The position numbers and the translations under genes are program-made. DNA of 64,000 bases from an uncultured Phocaeicola sp. (GTDB taxonomy: Bacteria > Bacteroidota > Bacteroidia > Bacteroidales > Bacteroidaceae). Shown one piece after another: positions 30,159-38,396 of the stretch (position 1 is its first letter; every line of letters starts with the position of its first letter). The notes under the pieces are model-generated. The model searched no databases and was not told the DNA's origin. It was given only the letters and a program-made list of their open reading frames with translations. The DNA lies in the NCBI GenBank assembly GCA_944320855.1, contig CALUJF010000002.1:1-64000 (forward strand). The letters are read 5' to 3'.

Positions 30159-30169
30159 TATTCACACAG

Positions 30170-30210
30170 AATCAGCCATAGGACATTTATTGCTCTATGG
30201 CTGATTTTTT
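30170..30210 (+). terminator. Terminator shared with the end of the AraC gene
   Basis: AATCAGCCATAG (30170-30181) pairs with CTATGGCTGATT (30195-30206), followed by a T run on the plus strand. The right arm lies inside the last codons of the convergent AraC gene. Confidence 0.85.
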
Positions 30211-31023
30211 ATTGTCAATAACACCTTTCTCATACATACCGGGCGAAGTACCTGTCACTTGCTTGAACACACGGTTGAAATTGTTCGGAGTGCTGAAACC
30301 CGTCTCATAAGCTATCTGCTGCATAGTCTTGCCACCATCGGAAAACAGCTCTATGGCACGGTTTATCCTATGACGGTTTACAAACGAACTATACCGTATT
30401 CCGGAGTTATGAAGCAGCCGGCTCAGATTTCTCACCGACAGATTAAACTCGGCAGCCACCTGCTCTATTTTCAGATTCTCGAAAGCATGTTCCCTTATAT
30501 AGCACAACACGGGATAAAGTCTGTGGTCGTTAGGTATCGACATCGTTCTCAACAGGAAATCTACCTTATAACTCTGCGAAGGAAGAAGATTAAAGAAACT
30601 TATAGCAAAATCAAAGAGCGCCTTGTTTTCATCTCCCTTAATAATCTTTCTTCCCGAAGCCAGGAACTTCAGATTCGCCCCTATCAAAGAATTGGAATTA
30701 TAGATACAAAAGGATGAAGGGCGTATGTCCTCATGAAACCAGCATGGGGACAAATAAAATATGACAAGCGAAACCTGCCTGTTGTTGCTGTTTATCTCAT
30801 GCACCACATTATCAGGAATCCAGGCTATATGTTTCTCAGGAACAAAATAGGAATCATCCTCTATCTGAATATGTAGAGTTCCGGACAGAGTATATATAAT
30901 CTGATACTTTTTATGAGCATGAGCCTGCAACGAAACTTCCTCCCATCCGGTCTTCTTTATCAGGATATCAAAATCCGAAGAATTATTCAAAAAATCTATA
31001 TAATTCAGCTGTTCCTGGTTCAT
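30187..31023 (-). CDS. AraC-family transcriptional regulator
   Basis: A 278-residue protein with an N-terminal cupin-like sensor (KYQIIYTLSGTLHIQIEDDS, then FVPEKHIAWIPDNVVHEI) and a C-terminal AraC DNA-binding domain with two helix-turn-helix units (KIEQVAAEFNLSVRNLSRLL; QQIAYETGFSTPNNFNRVFK). It is divergent from a tripartite efflux operon, with 184 nt between them, and is its likely regulator. Direct repeats of AAAATGG at 31032 and 31042, just beyond its start codon, are a candidate binding site. The effector is unknown. Confidence 0.92.
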   Translation of the reverse strand: MNQEQLNYIDFLNNSSDFDILIKKTGWEEVSLQAHAHKKYQIIYTLSGTLHIQIEDDSYFVPEKHIAWIPDNVVHEINSNNRQVSLVIFYLSPCWFHEDIRPSSFCIYNSNSLIGANLKFLASGRKIIKGDENKALFDFAISFFNLLPSQSYKVDFLLRTMSIPNDHRLYPVLCYIREHAFENLKIEQVAAEFNLSVRNLSRLLHNSGIRYSSFVNRHRINRAIELFSDGGKTMQQIAYETGFSTPNNFNRVFKQVTGTSPGMYEKGVIDNKKSAIEQ

Positions 31024-31031
31024 GTCACATC

Positions 31032-31048
31032 AAAATGGCTTAAAATGG
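31032..31048. promoter_or_regulatory. Candidate AraC binding site (direct repeat AAAATGG)
   Basis: AAAATGG occurs at 31032-31038 and 31042-31048, 10 bp apart. AraC regulators usually bind direct half-sites on one DNA face. The site sits between the divergent AraC gene and the efflux operon. Confidence 0.4.
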
Positions 31049-31093
31049 TAATCTTATTGCATAATTTGAAAATTCTGAACAAAATTAAAAAAT

Positions 31094-31101
31094 TAATTTT
31101 G
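31094..31101 (+). promoter_or_regulatory. -7 box (TAATTTTG) of the efflux operon
   Basis: TAATTTTG matches TAnnTTTG. A TTTG at 31065-31068 is 25 nt upstream, longer than ideal, which would fit a promoter that needs an activator such as the adjacent AraC protein. Confidence 0.5.
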
Positions 31102-31207
31102 CACATTCAAATAAAAAATGTCTTTAAGGACTTTATTATTATATTTTTCAGATGCTTGGAGAAGCATTTCATTACGATAGGTATTATAAAAAGGTAAAAA
31201 GAAGAAG

Positions 31208-32515
31208 ATGACAAAAAAAGGATTTATTTTTTCAGCTCTGCTTGCAGGAAGCTTTTCATGCATGCAGGCTCAAACTCAGATGCTGACGCTGGATGAGGTT
31301 TTCAGACTGGCCGACGAGAACAGTAAGAGCATCAACATACACTCATTGATGACAGACGAAGCGGAAAAGGCAATAGAGATAGCCAAGAATGACCTTCTTC
31401 CGTCAGTGGGAGCAAAAGCAAACGTACAGTACATAGGTAATTGTGTCACTTTCGACCGCGACTACAGCAACTGGGAAACCGGCGAGCTGCCACACTTCGG
31501 CAACTCATTGATTCTTAAAGCTACGCAGGTGATTTATGCCGGAGGAAGAATCAAGAACAATATAAATCTGAAAAGACTGGAAAAGGAATCATCAGTACAG
31601 GATGAGATTCTGAACAGACAGGATTTGCGCTTCCTGCTTGCCGGATACTATCTGGAAATATCCAAACTGAGCAATCAGAAATACGTTTACGAAAACAATA
31701 TCAGCCAGACAAAACTCCTGGTAAAGGATATGCAGGCGGCTTATAAACAGGGTACGGCACTGAAGAGCGACATCACCCGCTACGAACTTCAGCTACAGAA
31801 TCTGGAACTCGGACTGACTTCGGTAAAAAACAGAATAAACGTTATCAGCTATAAATTAGCTTCCACAATAGGTCTGGACCCTAATATCAAGATAGCAACA
31901 GACACCGCAAGCCTTCTCAGACTGCCCATCGAAAGCAAGAGTCAGGAGCTATGGCTCAGCAATAAGGAAGAAATCCCTATGATGAAAAAGGCTGACCTGA
32001 ACATCAAGATGAGCGAAAACAAGATAAAGAGCATCAAGGGCGAATATCTCCCGGACATCAGATTTGCAGTTACAGGCGAGATGACAGGTCCTATCATGGT
32101 AGAAGTTCCGCCATTGGACATAAACTTCGCTTACTGGTTTGCAGGAATCGAAATAAGCTATAATCTCGACGTGCTGTTCAAGGGTAAGAAGAAGATGCGA
32201 CATGCACGAATCAACAGACAAAAGATGATAGTAGAAAAGGAATATGCCGAAGAAGAACTTGAGAACTCTGTTCACGAGGCATGTATAGGTCTGGACGAGG
32301 CGTACACCAGAATGCAGACACGACTGAAGAGCGTACAGCTTGCCCACGAAAACTACAACATCGTGCGCCAGAGATATCTGAACGGACTGTCACTGATTAC
32401 CGACATGCTGGATGCCGGAAACACTCAGCTTGACACAGAGCTTCAGCTTGCCAACGACCGCATAAACATCATCTACCAGTATTTACTGCTCAAGAAAATT
32501 ACCGGTACACTATAA
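31208..32515 (+). CDS. TolC-family outer-membrane efflux protein
   Basis: A 435-residue exported protein (signal MTKKGFIFSALLAGSFSCMQ then AQ) with the TolC/OEP architecture of two repeats of long coiled helices: MLTLDEVFRLADENSKSINI at the start, YYLEISKLSNQKYVYENNIS, and RQRYLNGLSLITDMLDAGNT in the second repeat. It forms a trimeric channel through the outer membrane. It is the first gene of the operon TolC, HlyD, MFS (gaps 41 and 14 nt), opposite an AraC regulator, which is a complete tripartite pump. Confidence 0.92.
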   Translation: MTKKGFIFSALLAGSFSCMQAQTQMLTLDEVFRLADENSKSINIHSLMTDEAEKAIEIAKNDLLPSVGAKANVQYIGNCVTFDRDYSNWETGELPHFGNSLILKATQVIYAGGRIKNNINLKRLEKESSVQDEILNRQDLRFLLAGYYLEISKLSNQKYVYENNISQTKLLVKDMQAAYKQGTALKSDITRYELQLQNLELGLTSVKNRINVISYKLASTIGLDPNIKIATDTASLLRLPIESKSQELWLSNKEEIPMMKKADLNIKMSENKIKSIKGEYLPDIRFAVTGEMTGPIMVEVPPLDINFAYWFAGIEISYNLDVLFKGKKKMRHARINRQKMIVEKEYAEEELENSVHEACIGLDEAYTRMQTRLKSVQLAHENYNIVRQRYLNGLSLITDMLDAGNTQLDTELQLANDRINIIYQYLLLKKITGTL

Positions 32516-32556
32516 TAATTTTTCCATAGTAAGAAACAACATAAATATAGACAGAC

Positions 32557-33588
32557 ATGAGTAACAGAAAAAAAGCAATTCCTAATTTCTTCATTCTAAT
32601 AATACTTGTAGCCGGCATAGCATGGGTGTGCGGACGCTTCCTGAGAATAAGCAGCGATGAATATACAGACAACGCCCAGGTGAAACAGCACCTCACTCCG
32701 GTGAACACACGTGTACAGGGATTTATCAAGAAGATATATTTCGAAGAATATCAGAAAGTAAAGAAAGGCGACACTCTTGTAGTGATAGAGGACATAGAAT
32801 ACAGACTGAAAGTGGCACAGGCCGAAGCTGACTACCATAACGCACTGGTAGGAAAGAATGCCATGTACACCACTATCAACACCACCCAGAACAATATCCT
32901 TGTGACAGATGCTGCCATAGACGAACAGCGCATACGTCTGGAAAACGCCGAGAAGGACTACAAACGCTATCAGGAACTGGTTAAGGAGGAAGCTGTTACA
33001 CCACAGCAGTTCGACCGCGTAAGAACTGACTATGCAGCGACAAAGGCAAGATACGAACAGCTTATCAGACAGAAACAGTCTACATCGCTCGTAAAGCAGG
33101 AACAGACACAGCGTCTGGAACAGAACGAAGCTGCCATAAAACTTGCAGAAGCAGCACTTGAACTTGCCAAGCTGAATCTGTCATATACAGTGATACTTGC
33201 CACAACAGACGGGGTGACAGGACGTAAGGAGATACACGAAGGCGAACTTGTTCAGCAGGGACAGACTCTTGTGACCCTGGTAGACGGTACTGAAAAATGG
33301 GTTATAGCCAACTATAAGGAAACCCAGACTACAAACATGCACATCGGTCAGAAAGTAAAAATAAATGTAGATGCCATTCCGGGAGTGAGATTTGAAGGAA
33401 GGATTTCTTCTATCTCTGATGCCACAGGTTCGGCATACTCCATCATCCCTCAGGACAACTCTGCAGGAAACTTCGTAAAAGTAGAACAAAGAATACCGAT
33501 AAGAATAGAATTCACACCGGAAAACAAAAAAGAAAATCTGGAACGCCTACGTGCGGGAATGAACGTAGAATGTACAGTAGAAAACTAA
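32557..33588 (+). CDS. HlyD/EmrA-family membrane fusion protein
   Basis: A 343-residue periplasmic adaptor anchored by one N-terminal membrane segment (residues about 9-27, FFILIILVAGIAWVCGRFL). The lipoyl/biotinyl-like half-motif (QGFIKKIYFEEYQKVKKGDT) and the matching second half (GVTGRKEIHEGELVQQGQTL) flank a coiled-coil hairpin. The beta-barrel region contains GQKVKINVDAIPGVRFEGRI. It links the MFS pump to the TolC channel. Length fits the EmrA group. Confidence 0.93.
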   Translation: MSNRKKAIPNFFILIILVAGIAWVCGRFLRISSDEYTDNAQVKQHLTPVNTRVQGFIKKIYFEEYQKVKKGDTLVVIEDIEYRLKVAQAEADYHNALVGKNAMYTTINTTQNNILVTDAAIDEQRIRLENAEKDYKRYQELVKEEAVTPQQFDRVRTDYAATKARYEQLIRQKQSTSLVKQEQTQRLEQNEAAIKLAEAALELAKLNLSYTVILATTDGVTGRKEIHEGELVQQGQTLVTLVDGTEKWVIANYKETQTTNMHIGQKVKINVDAIPGVRFEGRISSISDATGSAYSIIPQDNSAGNFVKVEQRIPIRIEFTPENKKENLERLRAGMNVECTVEN

Positions 33589-33602
33589 TTTAGCAAAAGG
33601 GT

Positions 33603-35192
33603 ATGGCTACTGTTAAACGACCACGCATAGCATACTATAAAGAGAATCTGCCTACATCGATATGCGTCTTCTTCTCATTCTTTTTCGCACTGGCTTTTCA
33701 GTTCAACGGTGGTGTGTTCCTCCCTACAGCCATGCAGATGTCGAGCGAGCTCGGATATATCAAAGAAGATGTATCCATGGCCGGGTATGCATCATTCATA
33801 GGGATGACTATCATCTTCCCTATCCTTTTCAGACTGAAATTCCGGTTCACCACCCGCAGCATACTGCTCACCGTATGTCCGGTACTGATAGTCTGCAATC
33901 TCATCACCATGCACACGAGCAACATAGCTCTTATGATTGTGGTATGTTTCATATCGGGATTCTTCCGTATGTGGGGTACATTCGAGTGTTTCTCAAATAT
34001 GCGACTCACCATCACTCCTGCCGGCGATTTCTCGACTTTCTATCCTGTAATATACATCATTGTACTCGAAAGCATTCAACTTTCAGGGCTTGTCGCAACA
34101 CACATCACCGACTGGGCCAACTGGCGATATATGCACTGGTTCGTGATAGCAATGGTCAGTGTGGTATGGCTGTGTGTATTCCTTTTCACAAGACATTTCC
34201 GCCCGGGAAAAGTTGTACCGATATATAATATCGACTGGCTTGGTGCCGCACTGTGGGTAGTATTTCTTTTCTCTGTAGTATTCATCTGTATCTATGGCGA
34301 ATACTATGACTGGTTCGACAGCTCGGAAATTCGTGCCTGTGCAGTGATTGCCGTAGCATGCTTACTGCTGAACTTCAACCGTATGCAGACACTGAAACGC
34401 CCTTATGTGGAACCGGACGTGTTCACATATCCTAAGTTCCCTATCATATTGCTGCTGTTTCTCGTGCTATGCATATACCTCACAACATCTACAGTGCTCC
34501 AGACCCTTTTCATGAGTTCTATTCTGAAGTACGACACACTGAATTCCGTATCACTGAACTGGTATGCCTTTGCAGGTATATTATGCGGTTCGGGTATAGT
34601 GTTCTACCGTCGTGTAGTCCAGCACAAAGGATTCAAAATGCTTATATTCATAGGGTTCTGCCTGCTTACAGTGTATCAGTACTACATGTATTTCCTTATC
34701 CACCCGAATCTGAACATAGAGAGTCTTTACCTTCCAAACTTCATTCGCGGTATAGGTTATGGAATGCTGTATATATCTCTTACAATATACATCGCCGTAA
34801 GTGTTCCGTTCAAGCATTTCTTCCAGGCACTGTGCGTACTGAGTTTCATAAGAACAAGTATCGCTACACCGCTTGGAACGGCACTTCTGAACAGAGCCAT
34901 GAGATATCTTGAGCAGGACAACATTGCCACTATAAGCCGAAACATGGACCAGGTACGCGCATGGACTGAAGGAATTCCTCTGAACACTCTCTATAACCTG
35001 ATAAGAACCCAGACCACACTGACCAGTCTGAAAGAACTGTTCGGATGGGTATGTATTCAAGGAACAATCTTCCTGCTTATAATAATGAGCTACCGACTCT
35101 GGCGAGACCGTGAAGAAACATTCCGCCATCCCGTACACAAGGCTATGAATTTCCACAGAAAAGTCAAGACCAGAATGCGAAAAAGAATATAA
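33603..35192 (+). CDS. MFS efflux transporter (EmrB/DHA2-like)
   Basis: A 529-residue inner-membrane protein with about 14 predicted membrane segments, as in the DHA2 group that works with EmrA-type adaptors. The first segment is ICVFFSFFFALAFQFNGGVF and the cytosolic loop has RLKFRFTTRSILLTV. It begins 14 nt after the adaptor gene. The C-terminal tail is short and basic (KVKTRMRKRI). Substrate unknown; with an AraC regulator alongside, an inducible toxic compound or bile component is a fair guess but only inference. Confidence 0.9.
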   Translation: MATVKRPRIAYYKENLPTSICVFFSFFFALAFQFNGGVFLPTAMQMSSELGYIKEDVSMAGYASFIGMTIIFPILFRLKFRFTTRSILLTVCPVLIVCNLITMHTSNIALMIVVCFISGFFRMWGTFECFSNMRLTITPAGDFSTFYPVIYIIVLESIQLSGLVATHITDWANWRYMHWFVIAMVSVVWLCVFLFTRHFRPGKVVPIYNIDWLGAALWVVFLFSVVFICIYGEYYDWFDSSEIRACAVIAVACLLLNFNRMQTLKRPYVEPDVFTYPKFPIILLLFLVLCIYLTTSTVLQTLFMSSILKYDTLNSVSLNWYAFAGILCGSGIVFYRRVVQHKGFKMLIFIGFCLLTVYQYYMYFLIHPNLNIESLYLPNFIRGIGYGMLYISLTIYIAVSVPFKHFFQALCVLSFIRTSIATPLGTALLNRAMRYLEQDNIATISRNMDQVRAWTEGIPLNTLYNLIRTQTTLTSLKELFGWVCIQGTIFLLIIMSYRLWRDREETFRHPVHKAMNFHRKVKTRMRKRI

Positions 35193-35201
35193 AACCATTA
35201 A

Positions 35202-35251
35202 ACTAAATGGTGTTTAAACTCTTTTTAAATACTGCTTAAACACCATTTAAA
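35202..35251. repeat. Second phased 11-bp TTTAAA array with inverted repeat
   Basis: Motifs start at 35202 (ACTAAA), 35213 (TTTAAA), 35224 (TTTAAA), 35235 (CTTAAA) and 35246 (TTTAAA), each 11 bp apart. In addition AAATGGTGTTTAA (35205-35217) is perfectly inverted at 35236-35248. It directly follows the efflux operon stop, so the hairpin could act as its terminator. The same 11-bp phasing is seen at 9410-9464 after valS. Confidence 0.65.
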
Positions 35252-35298
35252 GTTTTCTCCTTGTCAAAAACTTGTTTTCTTCAATTCCAATAAAAGAA

Positions 35299-35330
35299 TT
35301 TGGTTTCCACATTCTTTTTTATTTACTTTG
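35299..35330 (+). promoter_or_regulatory. Promoter of the structured RNA
   Basis: TTTG at 35299-35302 and TTACTTTG at 35323-35330 are 20 nt apart. One base differs from TAnnTTTG. A short CTTTTTG/CAAAAAG hairpin follows the expected start site. Confidence 0.5.
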
Positions 35331-35381
35331 CAGAAGTTTCTTTTTGAAATCAAAAAGATAACTTTACATATTTATCGGGCG

Positions 35382-35580
35382 TTAGCATATTATCCCTCAT
35401 TGGAATCTGGACAATTCTAACCGTATGGATAATAAGCAGTAAAACGTCCACGTCTATGGTATTGTCACATTATCATATAATATGATTATATCATTAGGCG
35501 TGGGCTTTGCTTATTATATACGGTAGGGCAGTCCAGAGCCTCAATGAGATAATAAGTTAAAGTTCCCACGCCTATTTTTT
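35382..35580 (+). ncRNA. Long structured RNA, 6S RNA-like candidate
   Basis: About 200 nt fold into one long interrupted hairpin. Paired segments are 35382-35386 with 35556-35560, TATTAT 35388-35393 with 35549-35554, CTCATTG 35396-35402 with 35542-35548, TCTGGAC 35406-35412 with 35531-35537, ACCGTAT 35420-35426 with 35518-35524, ATAATAAGC 35429-35437 with 35509-35517, and 35446-35456 with 35495-35505 (11 bp with G-U pairs). Internal loops include AATTCTA opposite AGGGCA, which could be the central bubble of a 6S RNA. No ORF covers it. It has its own promoter and ends in a T run. The 3' tail can instead pair with 35495-35504 as a terminator. 6S identity is inferred from shape and size only; an attenuator is the alternative. 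Confidence 0.55.
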
Positions 35581-35629
35581 ATTAGCCTTTCTTGGGAACT
35601 GAAACGGCTCAGAAACGCATCATATTATT

Positions 35630-35887
35630 ATGATAAGCCTCATTTCCGTTAATATTGGATATTTCACTACGTGTATAAATTTCCTATATAAAGAAAACCT
35701 AAGATTCTATCTACTGATATCAGGATTAACAGTATTTTATGTAGGAATATACTCACTTGTAATATGTTTGCACCGTAGAATAAAATTCGGTTCTGCTGAA
35801 AGCAAGAATTATAAGTATGAGATTTGGGCAATCATCACACTTTTGCTCTCTATCATCATTTTACTGATAGTTCCCATGCTTGCATAA
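35630..35887 (+). CDS. Small hypothetical membrane protein
   Basis: An 85-residue protein with two or three hydrophobic segments: YLLISGLTVFYVGIYSLVIC and a C-terminal IWAIITLLLSIIILLIVPML, separated by a basic loop (HRRIKFGSAESKNYKYE). It has an ATG start and lies about 50 nt after the structured RNA, so it could be expressed from the same transcript if the terminator is bypassed. I do not recognise the family. Its small size leaves some doubt that it is coding. Confidence 0.45.
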   Translation: MISLISVNIGYFTTCINFLYKENLRFYLLISGLTVFYVGIYSLVICLHRRIKFGSAESKNYKYEIWAIITLLLSIIILLIVPMLA

Positions 35888-35931
35888 TTTACATGAAAGA
35901 AAATCAAATCTTTTCATCCATATAATAATGA

Positions 35932-36005
35932 TTGAATACTAAATTTTAATACAATATCCACGACATATTAGCATACGAATGAATGTATTAAAATTGAGTA
36001 TTCAA
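35932..36005. repeat. 22-bp inverted repeat with a 30-nt loop
   Basis: The arm 35932-35953 (starting TTGAATACT) and the arm 35984-36005 (ending AGTATTCAA) are inverse copies with a single mismatch in 22 bp. The loop is 30 nt. It carries no open frame and lies between a small membrane protein gene and the polysaccharide locus. It may be a miniature mobile-element remnant, a recombination site or a protein-binding site. Confidence 0.6.
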
Positions 36006-36009
36006 AAAC

Positions 36010-36048
36010 AAAAAGCCGCATCCTTAAAAAAGTTTGATACGGCTTTTT
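36010..36048. terminator. Bidirectional terminator at the end of the polysaccharide locus
   Basis: AAAAAGCCG (36010-36018) pairs with CGGCTTTTT (36040-36048), with further pairing (CATC/GATA-like) inside. T runs on both strands let it end the leftward glycan locus and the rightward small gene. Confidence 0.8.
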
Positions 36049-36106
36049 ATTAGTGATTATTTTTTATACACTTCTTTTGTGAAATTATTTCCATTAACCA
36101 CAAAAG

Positions 36107-38392
36107 TTACTCATGCTTTATGATATCATGTAAATAAAAATGTTTACTCTGTACATTCGAACTGTTGGGGCCTACCATTAAATCAAAATCCCCACTTTCA
36201 ACTGTAAAATTTCCAGTAGAGTCATAATATTTAAGATCTTCTACAGATAAGATAAAACTGACATTTTCTGTTTTACCTCTCGGTATAAATACCTGCTTAA
36301 AAGAACGTAGTTCCTTTACAGGACGACAAACATCAGCATACAAATCACGTATATACAATTGCACAGTTTCTATTCCATCATAATTACCATTATTCGTTAC
36401 AGGAACAGTAACTTCAAGCTTTTCATTAAAAGAAATAGTATCTCTACTCAGACAAATATCTCCGTATTTAAATTCTGTGTAACTTAATCCATATCCGAAC
36501 GGATAAAGAGGAGTATTACTCTCGTCTATGTAATTACTTCCATACCTATTGAATTTTGTATCGTCACTGTCCGGACGTCCCGTATTCATATGATTATAGT
36601 ATATAGGAACCTGACCGACACTTCTGGGGAAAGACGTAGTAAGCCTGCCGGAAGGATTGACTTTTCCATACAGAACATCAGCGATGGCATCTCCAGCCTC
36701 ACTACCGCCAAACCAGACATTTAGTATGGCTGCCGCATGTTCCGATTCCCAGCTCAAGTCTAATGGACGGCCGGTAAAAAGTAATATTATGACAGGTTTG
36801 CCTGTTCCGAAAAGAGCTTTAAGAAGAGAACGTTGGGCATCAGGTATCCGTATGTCAGACCTGGAGGCAGACTCACCGCTCATCTCCGAGCATTCACCTA
36901 CGGCGGCTATTATTATATCTGAAGAGGAAACCACATCCAAAGCCTCTTTGAGCATCTTAGCGCCATCCCCTCTCTCCAAAGGACGAATTCCTGCAGCACC
37001 TTTTTCCGTGTCGGCATCATAATATATATTACTGCCTTTTGCATAACGAATTGAGGCATTTGTACCAAAGGCACGTTTCAGTCCATCATATACAGAGATG
37101 TGTCCGTCTGTCTCACATCCCATACTCCATGTTCCACACATATTGTTACGTGCATCTGCCAAAGGGCCCACAAGGGCTATCCTTTCGTTTCCTTTCAATG
37201 GAAGTATATTGTCTTTGTTCTTCATCAAGACAAATGTCTTTGCGGATATCTCACGTGCAACCTGACGATGTTCTGGCGTAAAAAGTTCAGTCTTGGCACG
37301 AAGAACATCACAATACTTATAAGGATTATCAAACAAACCGAGTCTGTACTTCGCTTCAAGTATCCTACGACAGGCTTTATCTATAAGGGACTCACTTATC
37401 CTACCGTCCTTTACTGATTCTTCAAGAGTTTTGATGTAACCGTAGGACACCATATCCATATCAGTACCGGCAATCAAAGCTTTTGCAGAAGCTTCCTTCA
37501 GGTCTGCGTATCCGTGCATACGCATCTCGTCTATCGAATTGTAGTCAGTAACGACGAATCCGTCAAACCCCCATTCTTTTCTCAATACATCAGTCAAAAG
37601 CCATTTATTAGCGGTTGCAGGGATACCGTCAACAGTGTTGAAAGAACTCATGACAGAACCGGCACCGGCATCTACAGCAGCCTTGTAGGGAGCAAAATAG
37701 CCATTATACATACGATTACGGCTCATATCAACAACATTGTAATCTCTGCCAGACTCTGATGCACCATAAAGGGCAAAATGCTTGACACATGACATTATCT
37801 CATCATTGTTTTTCATATTATCACCCTGATAACCCCTGACATAGGCAGTAGCTATGAGAGAACCAAGATAAGGGTCTTCACCTGCCCCCTCAGCAATACG
37901 TCCCCAACGGGCATCACGACATATGTCAACCATAGGACTGTAGGTCCAGCTTACGCCATCAGCACTCGCTTCAATTGCAGAAATGCGTGCTGCACGCTCT
38001 ATCAAAGTAGTATCCCAGCTACAGGACATTGCAAGCGGAATGGGAAAAATAGTTTCATAACCATGGACTACGTCGGCACCGACAATCAAAGGTATGCCGA
38101 GACGGCTTTCCTCTACAGCTATACGCTGAAGTTCAGAAATCTTTTCCACACCTTTTACGTTAAGAATTCCACCGACTTCTCCTTTACGGATGGACTCGGA
38201 CAGTTCACTATTCATTACAGAACCGGAAACAAGATCACCACCAGTAGGGAGCGTCATCTGCCCTATCTTCTCACGTAGGGTCATACGAGAAAGGAGATTA
38301 TCTATGTAACTTTCCATCTTGGCATCTTTATCTGTTGCTGTACAACCTGTCAGGAATATCAGCAACATAATATTATTTATAAGTCTTTTCAT
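36107..38392 (-). CDS. GH3 family glycoside hydrolase (beta-glucosidase-like)
   Basis: A 761-residue lipoprotein: MKRLINNIMLLIFLTGCTAT places the lipobox cysteine at residue 17, so the start at 38392 is preferred over one 29 codons upstream inside the previous gene. The GH3 N-domain has KHFALYG and the nucleophile region FVVTDYNSIDEMRMHGYAD (Asp about residue 283). The C-domain and a fibronectin-like end (VPVTNNGNYDGIETVQLYIR) follow. GH3 enzymes release beta-linked glucose, xylose or related sugars from chain ends. It lies 4 nt after the esterase gene and is the last gene of the locus. Confidence 0.93.
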   Translation of the reverse strand: MKRLINNIMLLIFLTGCTATDKDAKMESYIDNLLSRMTLREKIGQMTLPTGGDLVSGSVMNSELSESIRKGEVGGILNVKGVEKISELQRIAVEESRLGIPLIVGADVVHGYETIFPIPLAMSCSWDTTLIERAARISAIEASADGVSWTYSPMVDICRDARWGRIAEGAGEDPYLGSLIATAYVRGYQGDNMKNNDEIMSCVKHFALYGASESGRDYNVVDMSRNRMYNGYFAPYKAAVDAGAGSVMSSFNTVDGIPATANKWLLTDVLRKEWGFDGFVVTDYNSIDEMRMHGYADLKEASAKALIAGTDMDMVSYGYIKTLEESVKDGRISESLIDKACRRILEAKYRLGLFDNPYKYCDVLRAKTELFTPEHRQVAREISAKTFVLMKNKDNILPLKGNERIALVGPLADARNNMCGTWSMGCETDGHISVYDGLKRAFGTNASIRYAKGSNIYYDADTEKGAAGIRPLERGDGAKMLKEALDVVSSSDIIIAAVGECSEMSGESASRSDIRIPDAQRSLLKALFGTGKPVIILLFTGRPLDLSWESEHAAAILNVWFGGSEAGDAIADVLYGKVNPSGRLTTSFPRSVGQVPIYYNHMNTGRPDSDDTKFNRYGSNYIDESNTPLYPFGYGLSYTEFKYGDICLSRDTISFNEKLEVTVPVTNNGNYDGIETVQLYIRDLYADVCRPVKELRSFKQVFIPRGKTENVSFILSVEDLKYYDSTGNFTVESGDFDLMVGPNSSNVQSKHFYLHDIIKHE

Positions 38393-38396
38393 ATCA

